From positions 1-8,720 of the forward strand of contig CANRCH010000072.1 in NCBI GenBank assembly GCA_947629065.1: 8,720 nucleotides of DNA. The letters are read 5' to 3'. Origin of the DNA: an uncultured Aliarcobacter sp. (GTDB taxonomy: Bacteria; Campylobacterota; Campylobacteria; Campylobacterales; Arcobacteraceae). Below, piece after piece: positions 1-6,018 of the stretch. The notes beneath the pieces were generated by a model. It was not told where the DNA came from. It ran no database searches and was given only the letters and a program-made list of their open reading frames with translations. The first letter of the stretch is position 1. The number at the start of each line of letters is the position of its first letter. A program made the position numbers and the translations under genes.

Positions 1-168
1 AAAGGTGTAGATACTCATGTATTAACTCCAAGATATACATGGTCTGATCCATTAGAGTATGATAAAGCTAAAAAACAGTTAGCTGAGATGTATATTGAAA
101 ACTTCAAAAAATACTTAACGCTTGAAAGTGAATATGATTTCACTGCTGCAGGTCCAAGCTTAATATAA
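1..168 (+). CDS. pckA: ATP-dependent phosphoenolpyruvate carboxykinase, C-terminal fragment
   Basis: This is the last 55 codons of a gene that enters from the left edge, read in frame 1 and ending in TAA. The tail contains GVDTHVLTPRYTW, then YDKAKKQLAEMYIENFKKY, and ends AAGPSLI. This matches the C-terminal pattern of ATP-type PEP carboxykinases (GVDT..L.PR.T, then a helix with NFKK, then a terminal GP). The enzyme is cytosolic and decarboxylates oxaloacetate to PEP with ATP, the entry step of gluconeogenesis. The nucleotide-binding and catalytic motifs lie outside the window, so the call rests only on the tail. A hairpin begins 9 nt after the stop. The gene converges on ribB. Confidence 0.82.
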   Translation, partial: KGVDTHVLTPRYTWSDPLEYDKAKKQLAEMYIENFKKYLTLESEYDFTAAGPSLI

Positions 169-176
169 GCAAAAAA

Positions 177-204
177 ATAGCTTCAAGGAAAATCTTGAAG
201 CTAT
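177..204 (-). terminator. Intrinsic terminator, best oriented for ribB
   Basis: An 11-bp perfect stem (177-187 with 194-204; core TAGCTTCAAG / CTTGAAGCTA) closes a 6-nt loop. On the minus strand it is followed directly by seven T residues (complement of 171-177), the classic intrinsic terminator form, about 50 nt past the ribB stop. On the plus strand the stem follows pckA by 9 nt but has no T-run after it (TATAAAAATAC), so for pckA it may only weakly terminate or may protect the 3' end. Confidence 0.75.
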
Positions 205-234
205 ATAAAAATACTTTCTAAAACTAAATAAATC

Positions 235-280
235 TACTTGAGAAAATAGAGTTAAGACTCTATTTGTATCTCTTCAAGTA
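235..280. other. Compound stem-loop overlapping the ribB stop codon
   Basis: A perfect 9-bp hairpin (244-252 AAATAGAGT with 257-265 ACTCTATTT, loop TAAG) covers the ribB stop codon at 252-254. It is nested inside a flanking imperfect stem, TACTTGAGA at 235-243 pairing with 271-280 with a one-base bulge. On the minus strand it is followed by TTTTCTC within the stem arm and spacer. It could be a first, weaker termination or 3'-end structure ahead of the main hairpin at 177-204. Function is inferred only from the fold. Confidence 0.35.
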
Positions 281-1283
281 TCTCTAATCCAAATCCTTGT
301 AATCCTACAAAAGAGTGTTTACCACCACTTGTAAGAAGTTTAACTTTCTTAACATTTAATGAATTTAAGATTTGTGCACCTATTCCATAGTTTTTTTCTA
401 ATTCACTATTTTTCTTTTCATTACTTAAAAATATCAAAACCCCACCTTTTGATTGTAAAAAGTTTATAGTTTTTAACATAGAGTTTAATTTATTATCATT
501 TAAAAATATTTTTATATCAGGTCTTATTGTATGAAATTTTACAGGACTCACATCTTCTATATTTCCAAAAATAATAGCTGTATGAATATTTTCTAAATGA
601 TCTTTAAACTCTTTTTTAATAGCTTTTTGTCCAAAAAATATAGTTTGCTTACTTGAAATCTCACTTACAAGTTTTTCATGTGCTAATCTATACTCTACTA
701 AATCAGATATATAAATTTGTTTTAGATTATGTTTTGCTGCAAAAATATCTAAATCATCACGTCTTGCCATTGTTCCATCCTCTTTTAGAATTTCACAAAT
801 AACAGCTTCTCCTTTTAAACCTGCAAGTTTACATAAATCTACACTTCCTTCAGTGTGTCCAGTTCTAACTAGCACTCCACCACTTTTTGCAATAAGTGGA
901 AAAATATGTCCAGGTCTTACTAGTTCACTTGCTTTTGAAATTGGATTTGCTAAAATTTTAATTGTATCATCTCTCTCCCCTGCACTAATTCCAGTAGCTG
1001 CACTTGCTGCATCAACTGAAACTGTAAATGCAGTTTCGTAAGATGATGTATTTGAAGTAACCATTGGATTTAACTCTAATCTATTTGCTGTTTCTTGAGG
1101 AACACTTACGCAAACTAAACCTTTTGCGTGTGTTACCATGAAATTTACTAATTCAGGACTGCTTAGGGCTGCTGAATATACTAAATCACCTTCATTTTCT
1201 CTATCTTCATCATCAAGCATAATTACCATATTGCCTTTTTGAATCTCTTTTATAGCTTCTTGTACTCTTATAAATGCATTCAT
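252..1283 (-). CDS. ribB: 3,4-dihydroxy-2-butanone 4-phosphate synthase with degenerate GTP cyclohydrolase II-like domain (RibBX type)
   Basis: The 343-residue protein has two parts. Residues 1-205 are a complete DHBP synthase, which converts ribulose 5-phosphate to the four-carbon riboflavin precursor in the cytosol. Visible are the acidic loop DDEDRENEGDL (24-34, with metal-ligand candidate E29), TAFTVSVDA, GISAGER, RPGHIFPL (123-130), TGHTEGSVDL (141-150, with H143) and CEIL. Residues about 210-343 align in layout with GTP cyclohydrolase II and keep YGIGAQIL (299-306), KLLTS and LQGFGLEI. They lack the zinc-binding cysteine cluster and the catalytic arginine/tyrosine segment: this half contains no cysteine at all. 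A fully bifunctional RibBA is therefore unlikely; a separate ribA elsewhere is expected. The gene starts with ATG behind a clear TATAAT promoter and is transcribed alone. Confidence 0.93.
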   Translation of the reverse strand: MNAFIRVQEAIKEIQKGNMVIMLDDEDRENEGDLVYSAALSSPELVNFMVTHAKGLVCVSVPQETANRLELNPMVTSNTSSYETAFTVSVDAASAATGISAGERDDTIKILANPISKASELVRPGHIFPLIAKSGGVLVRTGHTEGSVDLCKLAGLKGEAVICEILKEDGTMARRDDLDIFAAKHNLKQIYISDLVEYRLAHEKLVSEISSKQTIFFGQKAIKKEFKDHLENIHTAIIFGNIEDVSPVKFHTIRPDIKIFLNDNKLNSMLKTINFLQSKGGVLIFLSNEKKNSELEKNYGIGAQILNSLNVKKVKLLTSGGKHSFVGLQGFGLEILEEIQIES

Positions 1284-1317
1284 TATTTTTCTCTTTATAA
1301 TATATTAAATTTTGCTG

Positions 1318-1323
1318 ATTATA
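1318..1323 (-). promoter_or_regulatory. Predicted -10 box of the ribB promoter
   Basis: The minus strand reads TATAAT exactly, preceded by a T-rich stretch (TTTTTTCGA). No recognisable -35 hexamer is present. This is the usual look of Campylobacterota housekeeping promoters, where a T-rich upstream region replaces the -35. The predicted transcript would start near 1311, giving a leader of roughly 28 nt. That is too short for an FMN riboswitch. Confidence 0.6.
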
Positions 1324-1351
1324 TCGAAAAAATCATAATTTAATATAAATC

Positions 1352-1360
1352 TGATAAAAT
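1352..1360 (+). promoter_or_regulatory. Candidate extended -10 for the small secreted protein gene
   Basis: The plus strand reads TGATAAAAT: an extended-10 TG, one base, then TAAAAT at 1355-1360, in very A/T-rich surroundings. It lies about 27 nt before the TTG start, leaving room for a short leader carrying the ribosome binding site. A second A/T hexamer (TATATT, 1366-1371) is possible but too close to the ribosome binding site. Confidence 0.4.
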
Positions 1361-1373
1361 TAGATTATATTAA

Positions 1374-1380
1374 AAAAGGA
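1374..1380 (+). promoter_or_regulatory. Ribosome binding site supporting a TTG start at 1388
   Basis: AAAAGGA lies 7 nt before TTG at 1388-1390. The reading frame then gives a perfect signal peptide (MKKLIFIALF...), and no ATG lies in frame near the N-terminus. The site and spacing decide the start. Confidence 0.7.
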
Positions 1381-1387
1381 TAGTATT

Positions 1388-1792
1388 TTGAAAAAACTTA
1401 TATTTATAGCCCTATTTTTACAAACAATTTTTGCAAATGAAACAATAAATATAAATAGTGATAGAACTTTTTATAAATTAGTTGAAGATCAAATTGGCGA
1501 GTTTAAAACATTTTATAAACTCTCAATTGCAGTTGAGATTACTATTGATGAAGATGGAGAATTTTCTTATGAAATTTTAAATGATTCAGATATTGAAGGA
1601 TTTAAAGATGAGTTAGAAAAGTTTTTAGAAGAGAAAACTTCTATTAAGTTTCCAACACTAAAAGGAAAAACAACAAAATTTAAAAAATATTTTACACCAA
1701 AAGATATTGTAAAAGATGATTCAAAAAATTTTGATAAAAATAGATTTCAAGACAATAGATATGAATCAAAACCTGATTTTAAAAGAAGATAA
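1388..1792 (+). CDS. Small secreted (periplasmic) protein, possibly TolA/TonB C-terminal-like fold
   Basis: I do not recognise this 134-residue protein as a named family. Residues 1-16 form a Sec signal peptide (MKK, a hydrophobic core, then TIFA before NET), so export to the periplasm is likely; there is no lipobox cysteine. The core, residues about 43-102, reads YKLSIAVEITIDEDGEFSYEI, a spacer with NDSDI, a helix FKDELEKFLEE, then IKFPTLKG. The order of a strand with IDEDG, a second strand, a helix and a final FP resembles the C-terminal domain of TonB/TolA-type proteins (V.F.I...G......S, helix, FP). That is a pattern match only. The tail (103-134) is polar and basic, ending FKRR, and looks disordered. 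The start is TTG with a good ribosome binding site. The gene stands alone between ribB and lptB, and its stop lies 6 bp from that of lptB. Existence is well supported; function is uncertain. Confidence 0.75.
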   Translation: MKKLIFIALFLQTIFANETININSDRTFYKLVEDQIGEFKTFYKLSIAVEITIDEDGEFSYEILNDSDIEGFKDELEKFLEEKTSIKFPTLKGKTTKFKKYFTPKDIVKDDSKNFDKNRFQDNRYESKPDFKRR

Positions 1793-1798
1793 ACCTTT

Positions 1799-2521
1799 TT
1801 AGAAGTTAAAATCTTCTCCTAAATAGTGTTCTTTTACGCTATTGTCGTTTTTAATCTCTTCAGATGTTCCACTTGCAAGTAAAGTTCCACTTTTCATAAC
1901 ATAAGCTCTATCACAAATTTGTAGAGTTTCTCTTACATTGTGATCTGTTATTAAAACTCCAATATCTATTTTTGCTAATTGTGCAATAATATCTTGAATA
2001 TCTTTAACAGCAATTGGATCAACTCCAGCAAAAGGCTCATCTAGAAGTAAAAACTTTGGATTTGAAACTAATGCTCTTGCAATTTCTGTTCTTCTTCTTT
2101 CTCCTCCAGAAAGTGAAACACCTTTTCTTTTTCTAATAGGTTCAATATTTAATAACTCTAAAAGTTCATCAACTCTTCTATTTTGCTCTTCCTCATCTTT
2201 ATAGATTATTTCAGCTGCTAAAAGAAGATTATCTTCTACGCTTAAATCTTTAAAAATTGAAGATTCTTGTGGTAAATACCCAATTCCTTTAATAGCTCTT
2301 TTATGAAGTGGAAGTTTTGTAATCTCTTCACCATCAAAGAAAACCTCTCCACTACTTGGTTTTACTAATCCACAAACAGTATAAAAAGTTGTAGTTTTTC
2401 CAGCTCCATTTGGTCCAAGAAGTCCTACAATTTCACCTGAATTAACTTCAAGCGAAATTCCATGTAAAATTTGTGTTTTTTTAATGCTTTTTTTAATATC
2501 TTTTATTTCTAATTTATGCAT
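1799..2521 (-). CDS. lptB: LPS export ABC transporter ATP-binding protein LptB
   Basis: LptB is the cytoplasmic ATPase that, with LptF and LptG, extracts lipooligosaccharide from the inner membrane and pushes it onto the LptC-LptA bridge. In the 240-residue form chosen here, Walker A is GPNGAGKT (36-43), the Q-loop glutamine is Q85, the signature is LSGGE (137-141), Walker B is FLLLDEP (157-163) and the H-loop histidine is H194. The ending YLGEDF is typical of LptB. The open frame extends 14 codons upstream to 2563, but that stretch (MILRKKKKVEFIKY) does not fit the family. ATG at 2521 gives the usual length of about 240 and an 8-bp overlap with tsaE (ATGCATAA), indicating translational coupling. 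It is the last gene of the minus-strand train. LptC and LptA are encoded five to six genes upstream in the same train; LptD, LptF and LptG are not in the window. Confidence 0.95.
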   Translation of the reverse strand: MHKLEIKDIKKSIKKTQILHGISLEVNSGEIVGLLGPNGAGKTTTFYTVCGLVKPSSGEVFFDGEEITKLPLHKRAIKGIGYLPQESSIFKDLSVEDNLLLAAEIIYKDEEEQNRRVDELLELLNIEPIRKRKGVSLSGGERRRTEIARALVSNPKFLLLDEPFAGVDPIAVKDIQDIIAQLAKIDIGVLITDHNVRETLQICDRAYVMKSGTLLASGTSEEIKNDNSVKEHYLGEDFNF

Positions 2522-2933
2522 ATACTTTATAAACTCTACTTTCTTCTTTTTTCTTAATATCAATCACAATTACATCAAAACCGTAATCATTTAAAATCTC
2601 TTCAAGCCTTAAACTACCCCACTCTACAAAGTGCGTTCCCTCTTTTTCAAACTCTTCAAGCATCCCTAAAGCTAAAAACTCTTCCAAAGTTTTATTATAT
2701 AAATCATAATGAAAAATATTGCTTGAATATTTTACTTGAATAGAAAATGTAGGAGAGTTTACAACATCATCAAGTCCAAGACTCTCTACATATTTTTTAA
2801 CAAAAGTTGTTTTTCCACTTGCTAAATCACCTCTTAAAATAACAATATAGTTTCTATTTGCAATAATATTTTTTAGCTCATTTGCAAGTATTGAAACTTC
2901 ATCTTCTTTAAGTGTAAACTCTTTTATTAGCAT
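2514..2933 (-). CDS. tsaE: tRNA threonylcarbamoyladenosine biosynthesis ATPase TsaE
   Basis: TsaE (YjeE family) is the small ATPase that works with TsaB and TsaD to place the threonylcarbamoyl group on A37 of ANN-decoding tRNAs, an essential cytosolic step. The 139-residue length is normal. The P-loop is GDLASGKTT (35-43), followed by SPTF (60-63), the DLYN motif (77-80) and VEWG (103-106), all family hallmarks. The usual GDLGAGKTT is slightly altered (AS for GA) without loss of the lysine or threonine. The ATG overlaps the trpD stop by 7 bp (ATGCTAA) and its own stop overlaps lptB by 8 bp, so translation is probably coupled on both sides. In C. jejuni the homologous pair tsaE-lptB is followed by rpoN; here it is not. 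Confidence 0.95.
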   Translation of the reverse strand: MLIKEFTLKEDEVSILANELKNIIANRNYIVILRGDLASGKTTFVKKYVESLGLDDVVNSPTFSIQVKYSSNIFHYDLYNKTLEEFLALGMLEEFEKEGTHFVEWGSLRLEEILNDYGFDVIVIDIKKKEESRVYKVYA

Positions 2934-3913
2934 GATAATCTTTGTGAGTATTTAATAATCTCTTCAAGTTTTCGTTTCGCTTTTCCACCATTTATTGCGT
3001 CTCTTGCAATCTCAATTCCCTCTTTTATATCTCTTGCTTTTTCATCTACAACTAGTGCAGCAGCTGCATTTAAAAGAACAATATCTCTTTTTGCACCTTT
3101 TTCTACTCCAAAAAGAATATCTCTTGTGATTTGTGCATTTACTTCAGGTCCTTCTCCTACAATCTCATCTTTATGGCTTAGTTTTATTCCATAATTTTCT
3201 GGATTTATCTCAAAATCTGAGATTTTACCTTGTAAAAGCAAAGTGGCATAAGTAATATCTGATACTGAAATTTCATCCATTCCATCTTTTGAAGATACAA
3301 CCATTGCTCTATTGCACTCTAATAAATCTAAGGCAGTTGCAATTTTATTTATAAACTCTTTACTATAAACTCCAATTACTTGTTTTTTAACACCAGCTGG
3401 ACTACAAAGTGGTCCTATTATATTCATAATTGTTCTATGCGGAATTGATTTTCTAACAGGTGTAATAAATCTCATAGCTGGATGGTGATTTGCTGCAAAC
3501 ATAAAGGCAAATCCTGTATCTTCAAGCATTTTTGCACTATCTTCAAGGCTTAAATTAAGATTTATTCCAAGTGATTCAAGCATATCAGCACTTCCACTTT
3601 TACTTGTTACACTTCTATTTCCATGTTTTGCAACATAACAACCAATACTTGCAAGTAGTATTGAAACTGTTGTAGAGATATTAAAGCTATAACTTTTATC
3701 TCCACCAGTTCCAACTATATCTATTGATTTATCTCTTAATTCATTACTAATTGGTAAAGGAATAACATAATCTCTCATAGCACTAGCAGCTGCTGCAAAC
3801 TCTGCTGCTGTTTCACCTCTTTCATACAAAGAAAGAAAATAGTCCCTCATCTCATCAGCTGGCATATTTCCTTCAAAAATTTTGTTAAATCTCTCTTTTG
3901 TTTCGCTAAACAT
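2927..3913 (-). CDS. trpD: Anthranilate phosphoribosyltransferase TrpD
   Basis: TrpD transfers phosphoribose from PRPP to anthranilate, the second committed step of tryptophan synthesis. The 328-residue stand-alone enzyme shows the PRPP-binding glycine loop VGTGGDKS (67-74), NIST (78-81), KHGNRS (96-101), SGSAD (106-110), the anthranilate-site HHPAMR (143-148), HRTIMNIIGPL (159-169) and DGMDE (210-214). Many family members have GIRT where this protein has PHRT; the arginine is kept. It is not fused to a TrpG glutaminase domain. A good ribosome binding site (AAAGGTG) lies 5 nt before its ATG, after a 31-nt gap from the acetyltransferase gene, the largest gap in the train. No other trp gene is nearby, so this copy is detached from the rest of the pathway. 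Confidence 0.96.
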   Translation of the reverse strand: MFSETKERFNKIFEGNMPADEMRDYFLSLYERGETAAEFAAAASAMRDYVIPLPISNELRDKSIDIVGTGGDKSYSFNISTTVSILLASIGCYVAKHGNRSVTSKSGSADMLESLGINLNLSLEDSAKMLEDTGFAFMFAANHHPAMRFITPVRKSIPHRTIMNIIGPLCSPAGVKKQVIGVYSKEFINKIATALDLLECNRAMVVSSKDGMDEISVSDITYATLLLQGKISDFEINPENYGIKLSHKDEIVGEGPEVNAQITRDILFGVEKGAKRDIVLLNAAAALVVDEKARDIKEGIEIARDAINGGKAKRKLEEIIKYSQRLSC

Positions 3914-3958
3914 TATTCACCTTTTTCTAAATATCTTTTATATTTTATATATCTTTTA
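3914..3958 (-). promoter_or_regulatory. trpD leader with a 10-bp direct repeat; possible internal promoter
   Basis: This 31-nt gap and the adjacent gene end hold two copies of TAAAAGATAT on the minus strand (3949-3958 and 3931-3940), 18 bp apart, flanking TATAAAATA-like sequence. The A/T-rich core could act as a -10 for trpD-tsaE-lptB, but in such AT-rich DNA this is weak evidence. The trpD ribosome binding site (AAAGGTG) is at the downstream end. Confidence 0.25.
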
Positions 3959-4406
3959 CCATAGCAATTTCATTACATATTGGAAATAGTTTACATCTAA
4001 TACAATCTGCCCATATTTTTTGCTCAGGAATCTCTTCTTTGCTTATCTCTTTAAATCCACAACTTTCAAAAAACTCTTTTTCATAAGTTAAAGATAAAAC
4101 TTGTTTAAGTCCATAAAACTTTGCTTCTTCAACACACTTTTCAACAAGTTTTTTTCCTAAACCTAAGCCTCTAAAATTTTCATTTACAATTAAACTTCTT
4201 ACTTCTGCCATTCTGCTTGAATGAATATGAGTTGCTGTAAAACCAGCCATTACTCCATCTACTTTTACAATAATATATGATCTTATTGTTGTTGCCATTT
4301 CATCTTCTGTTCTTAGAAGAATTATTCCTTTTTCAACTTCTTTTCGAACCAAATCTTGCATTTTAGGAATATCAATAACTGTTGGTTTATAAAATTCAAT
4401 TTCCAA
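3945..4406 (-). CDS. GNAT-family N-acetyltransferase, candidate short N-acetylglutamate synthase, with a Cys-rich tail
   Basis: This 153-residue single-domain GNAT protein uses acetyl-CoA; the pyrophosphate-binding motif A is VNENFRGLGLGKKLV (74-88). It has the layout of the short stand-alone N-acetylglutamate synthase type: a Y.P tract near the start, LLRTEDEM (30-37), AEVRSLIV (67-74) and LTYEKEFFESCGF (106-118). That activity would supply the first step of arginine synthesis, but substrate assignment in GNATs from sequence alone is risky. The C-terminus has IWADCIRCKLFPIC (131-144), with C135, C138 and C144 spaced like a metal-binding or redox site. Similar tails occur in homologues from delta-proteobacteria, as far as I recall. 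The start is TTG at 4404-4406, backed by CGGAG 7 nt upstream inside engB, giving an 11-bp overlap with engB. Confidence 0.82.
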   Translation of the reverse strand: MEIEFYKPTVIDIPKMQDLVRKEVEKGIILLRTEDEMATTIRSYIIVKVDGVMAGFTATHIHSSRMAEVRSLIVNENFRGLGLGKKLVEKCVEEAKFYGLKQVLSLTYEKEFFESCGFKEISKEEIPEQKIWADCIRCKLFPICNEIAMVKDI

Positions 4407-4998
4407 ATAGATGCTCCGTTATTTTATTTTGTAAATCACTAATTCCTCTTTTTTTAAGGTTTGAAATAAATATTCCATCTGGGTATTTATTTCTTAATTT
4501 AGATAGTTCACTACTATTTAATTTATCAACTTTTGTAAAAGCATTTATAATAATTTGATCTCCTCTTTTTATAGTTTTTAAAAAATCATCAACATTTTTA
4601 TCTATTTCTAAATCTGGATGTCTTGAATCAATTAAATGTATAAATACTTGTAAGTTGGCTCTTTTTTCAAGATATGAAGTTAGATTTTTACTCCATGCCT
4701 CTTTTAAAGATTTTGCAACTTTTGCATATCCAAAACCTGGTAAATCCACAAATCTTGCATATCTATAAGGATTTTCTTCATCTTGTGTTTTAAATTTAAT
4801 CTCAAAATAGTTTATAAGTTGAGTTTTTCCAGGTGTTGATGAAGATTTTGCAAGGCTTTTTTTATTTGTTAAACTATTTAATAGTGAAGATTTTCCAACA
4901 TTTGATCTTCCTAAAAATGCTATTTCAGCAACCGATGGTGCTGGTGAGTCTATTAAACTTTGTGCTGATTGAATAAATGTTGCATCAATTAAATTCAT
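4396..4998 (-). CDS. engB: Ribosome biogenesis GTP-binding protein EngB (YsxC/YihA)
   Basis: EngB is a small, usually essential GTPase needed for late assembly of the large ribosomal subunit. The 200-residue length is normal. The G motifs are in order: G1 GRSNVGKSS (30-38), G2 with T55 in SSTPGKTQ, G3 DLPGFGYAK (85-93), G4 TKVD (155-158) and G5 ISN (178-180). The sequence PGFGYA after the G3 aspartate is specific to this family. The ATG follows the lptA TAG stop with no base between, and the engB stop overlaps the next gene by 11 bp. Its place directly after lptA matches C. jejuni and H. pylori gene order as I recall it, so the ribosome and envelope genes are linked by long-standing synteny. 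Confidence 0.96.
   Translation of the reverse strand: MNLIDATFIQSAQSLIDSPAPSVAEIAFLGRSNVGKSSLLNSLTNKKSLAKSSSTPGKTQLINYFEIKFKTQDEENPYRYARFVDLPGFGYAKVAKSLKEAWSKNLTSYLEKRANLQVFIHLIDSRHPDLEIDKNVDDFLKTIKRGDQIIINAFTKVDKLNSSELSKLRNKYPDGIFISNLKKRGISDLQNKITEHLFGN
4414..4418 (-). promoter_or_regulatory. Ribosome binding site inside engB deciding the TTG start of the GNAT gene
   Basis: The minus strand reads CGGAG followed by a 7-nt spacer and TTG (4406-4404). The protein then opens MEIEFYKP, the expected GNAT beginning, and no ATG fits. The site lies within the last codons of engB. Confidence 0.65.
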
Positions 4999-5481
4999 CT
5001 ATTTTTTCTCTCCTCGCTCAACATTAATTAAAAATTTAACAGGCTTATTCTCATCACCTTTAACTTTAGATTCACCTGTTAATTGATTTACATAAATTGT
5101 ATCTCCATACACTTTTCTATTATCTTTTTTCTCAAAAATATAGCCATTTCCTATGATTGTGTACTCCTCTTTTCGTGGATTATAAATTACTTTATCTCCA
5201 CTTCCTTCATAGTGTTTATCTTCAGTAACTATTATAAAATCAGCATTTCCAATAGCTTCATATTTTAGTGGCGTTTTGTTTCCATCTTTATCATTTTCAA
5301 AAAATACATCAACTTTGTTTGCATTTAATCTATCTTGACCCATTTTTATCTTTACATTTCCTGTAAAAGTTGCTGTTCCTTTTTTATCATCGCCTTTAAA
5401 ATCCAAAGAGTCAATCTCTAGCATCTCACTTTTTGCAAAAAGTAAGTTTGCTAAAAAAAGTAGTGATAGTAGCTTTTTCAT
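4999..5481 (-). CDS. lptA: Periplasmic LPS transport protein LptA
   Basis: LptA monomers stack between LptC and LptD to form the periplasmic bridge for lipooligosaccharide. The 160-residue precursor starts with a Sec signal peptide (MKKLLSLLFLANLLFA, cleavage likely after residue 16). The mature protein is an OstA-type beta-jellyroll. It opens LEIDSLDFKGDDKKGTATF (21-39), then GNVKIKMGQDRLNANKVDVFF (41-61), the usual pattern of oxidation-like strands where a structure is tagged, followed by YEAIGNADFII, YEGSGDKVIYN (91-101) and a glycine-rich later strand. The end is lysine-rich. It begins 3 nt after the lptC stop and abuts engB, so the three are almost certainly co-transcribed. Assignment rests on strand pattern plus position in the kdsC-lptC-lptA cluster. 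Confidence 0.9.
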   Translation of the reverse strand: MKKLLSLLFLANLLFAKSEMLEIDSLDFKGDDKKGTATFTGNVKIKMGQDRLNANKVDVFFENDKDGNKTPLKYEAIGNADFIIVTEDKHYEGSGDKVIYNPRKEEYTIIGNGYIFEKKDNRKVYGDTIYVNQLTGESKVKGDENKPVKFLINVERGEKK

Positions 5482-5484
5482 ATC

Positions 5485-6018
5485 TTATTTTCCTTTTTTC
5501 ATCTCTATTTCAAAATGTGTATTTTTTGATTTAATTGTATCGTTTGTTGCATCTAAATATAGATTAGTTCCCACATAAATATGATTATTATAAATACCTT
5601 TAAATGCATGAGAATTTTTTGCTATTTTATTTGTTTCATTATATTCTAAAAATTCTGTATTTAACTTCACAAAATTATCTCTTTTATATTCAACATCATT
5701 TGTTAATGTATAATTATCTTTAATTTTAAGAATATTTTTTGCTTTTATAAACTCTTTTGAAAAATCTTTAGTTTCATCTTGATTAAATAAAACTATATTT
5801 GCATCTTCTAAAATATCTTTTGTCTTATAATTTAAAGCTCTTTTTGCATCTATAGTTCTACTTACTCCAATATCATTTATTGTAAACATTTTTGCATCTT
5901 CAAAAATAACTTGTGCAAGTTCCTCTTCATTTTTATCACTACTATAATTTTCTATAGGAAGAAAATATGCAACAACTGCTAGAAAAAGAGAAACTAGTAT
6001 AAAAACTCTTAAAGCCAT
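5485..6018 (-). CDS. lptC: LPS export inner-membrane protein LptC
   Basis: LptC is the bitopic inner-membrane protein that receives lipooligosaccharide from LptB2FG and hands it to LptA. The 177-residue protein has one N-terminal membrane segment (residues about 4-20, RVFILVSLFLAVVAYFL) that looks like an uncleaved anchor. The rest is a strand-rich periplasmic domain with repeated polar-hydrophobic alternation (for example YTLTNDVEY and HIYVGTNLYL), as expected for the LptC jellyroll. Sequence identity within this family is low, so the call depends on topology, length and its place between kdsC and lptA. The ATG overlaps the kdsC stop by 10 bp (ATGGCTTTAA), implying coupled translation. Confidence 0.88.
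   Translation of the reverse strand: MALRVFILVSLFLAVVAYFLPIENYSSDKNEEELAQVIFEDAKMFTINDIGVSRTIDAKRALNYKTKDILEDANIVLFNQDETKDFSKEFIKAKNILKIKDNYTLTNDVEYKRDNFVKLNTEFLEYNETNKIAKNSHAFKGIYNNHIYVGTNLYLDATNDTIKSKNTHFEIEMKKGK

Noticed and set aside
853..1041. Plus-strand open frame of 62 codons inside ribB
   Set aside because: It is antisense to the conserved DHBP synthase core, has no ribosome binding site and no recognisable protein features; its composition mirrors the opposite gene.
1284..1317. FMN riboswitch in the ribB leader
   Set aside because: The predicted leader is about 28 nt and lacks the conserved multi-helix element.
2522..2563. Longer LptB form starting at 2563
   Set aside because: The extra 14 residues are outside the family pattern and would overlap tsaE by 50 bp; ATG at 2521 gives the normal length.
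5083..5268. Plus-strand open frame of 61 codons inside lptA
   Set aside because: Antisense shadow rich in Ile, Ser and Phe, as expected from complementing Lys/Asp-rich coding; no start signal.
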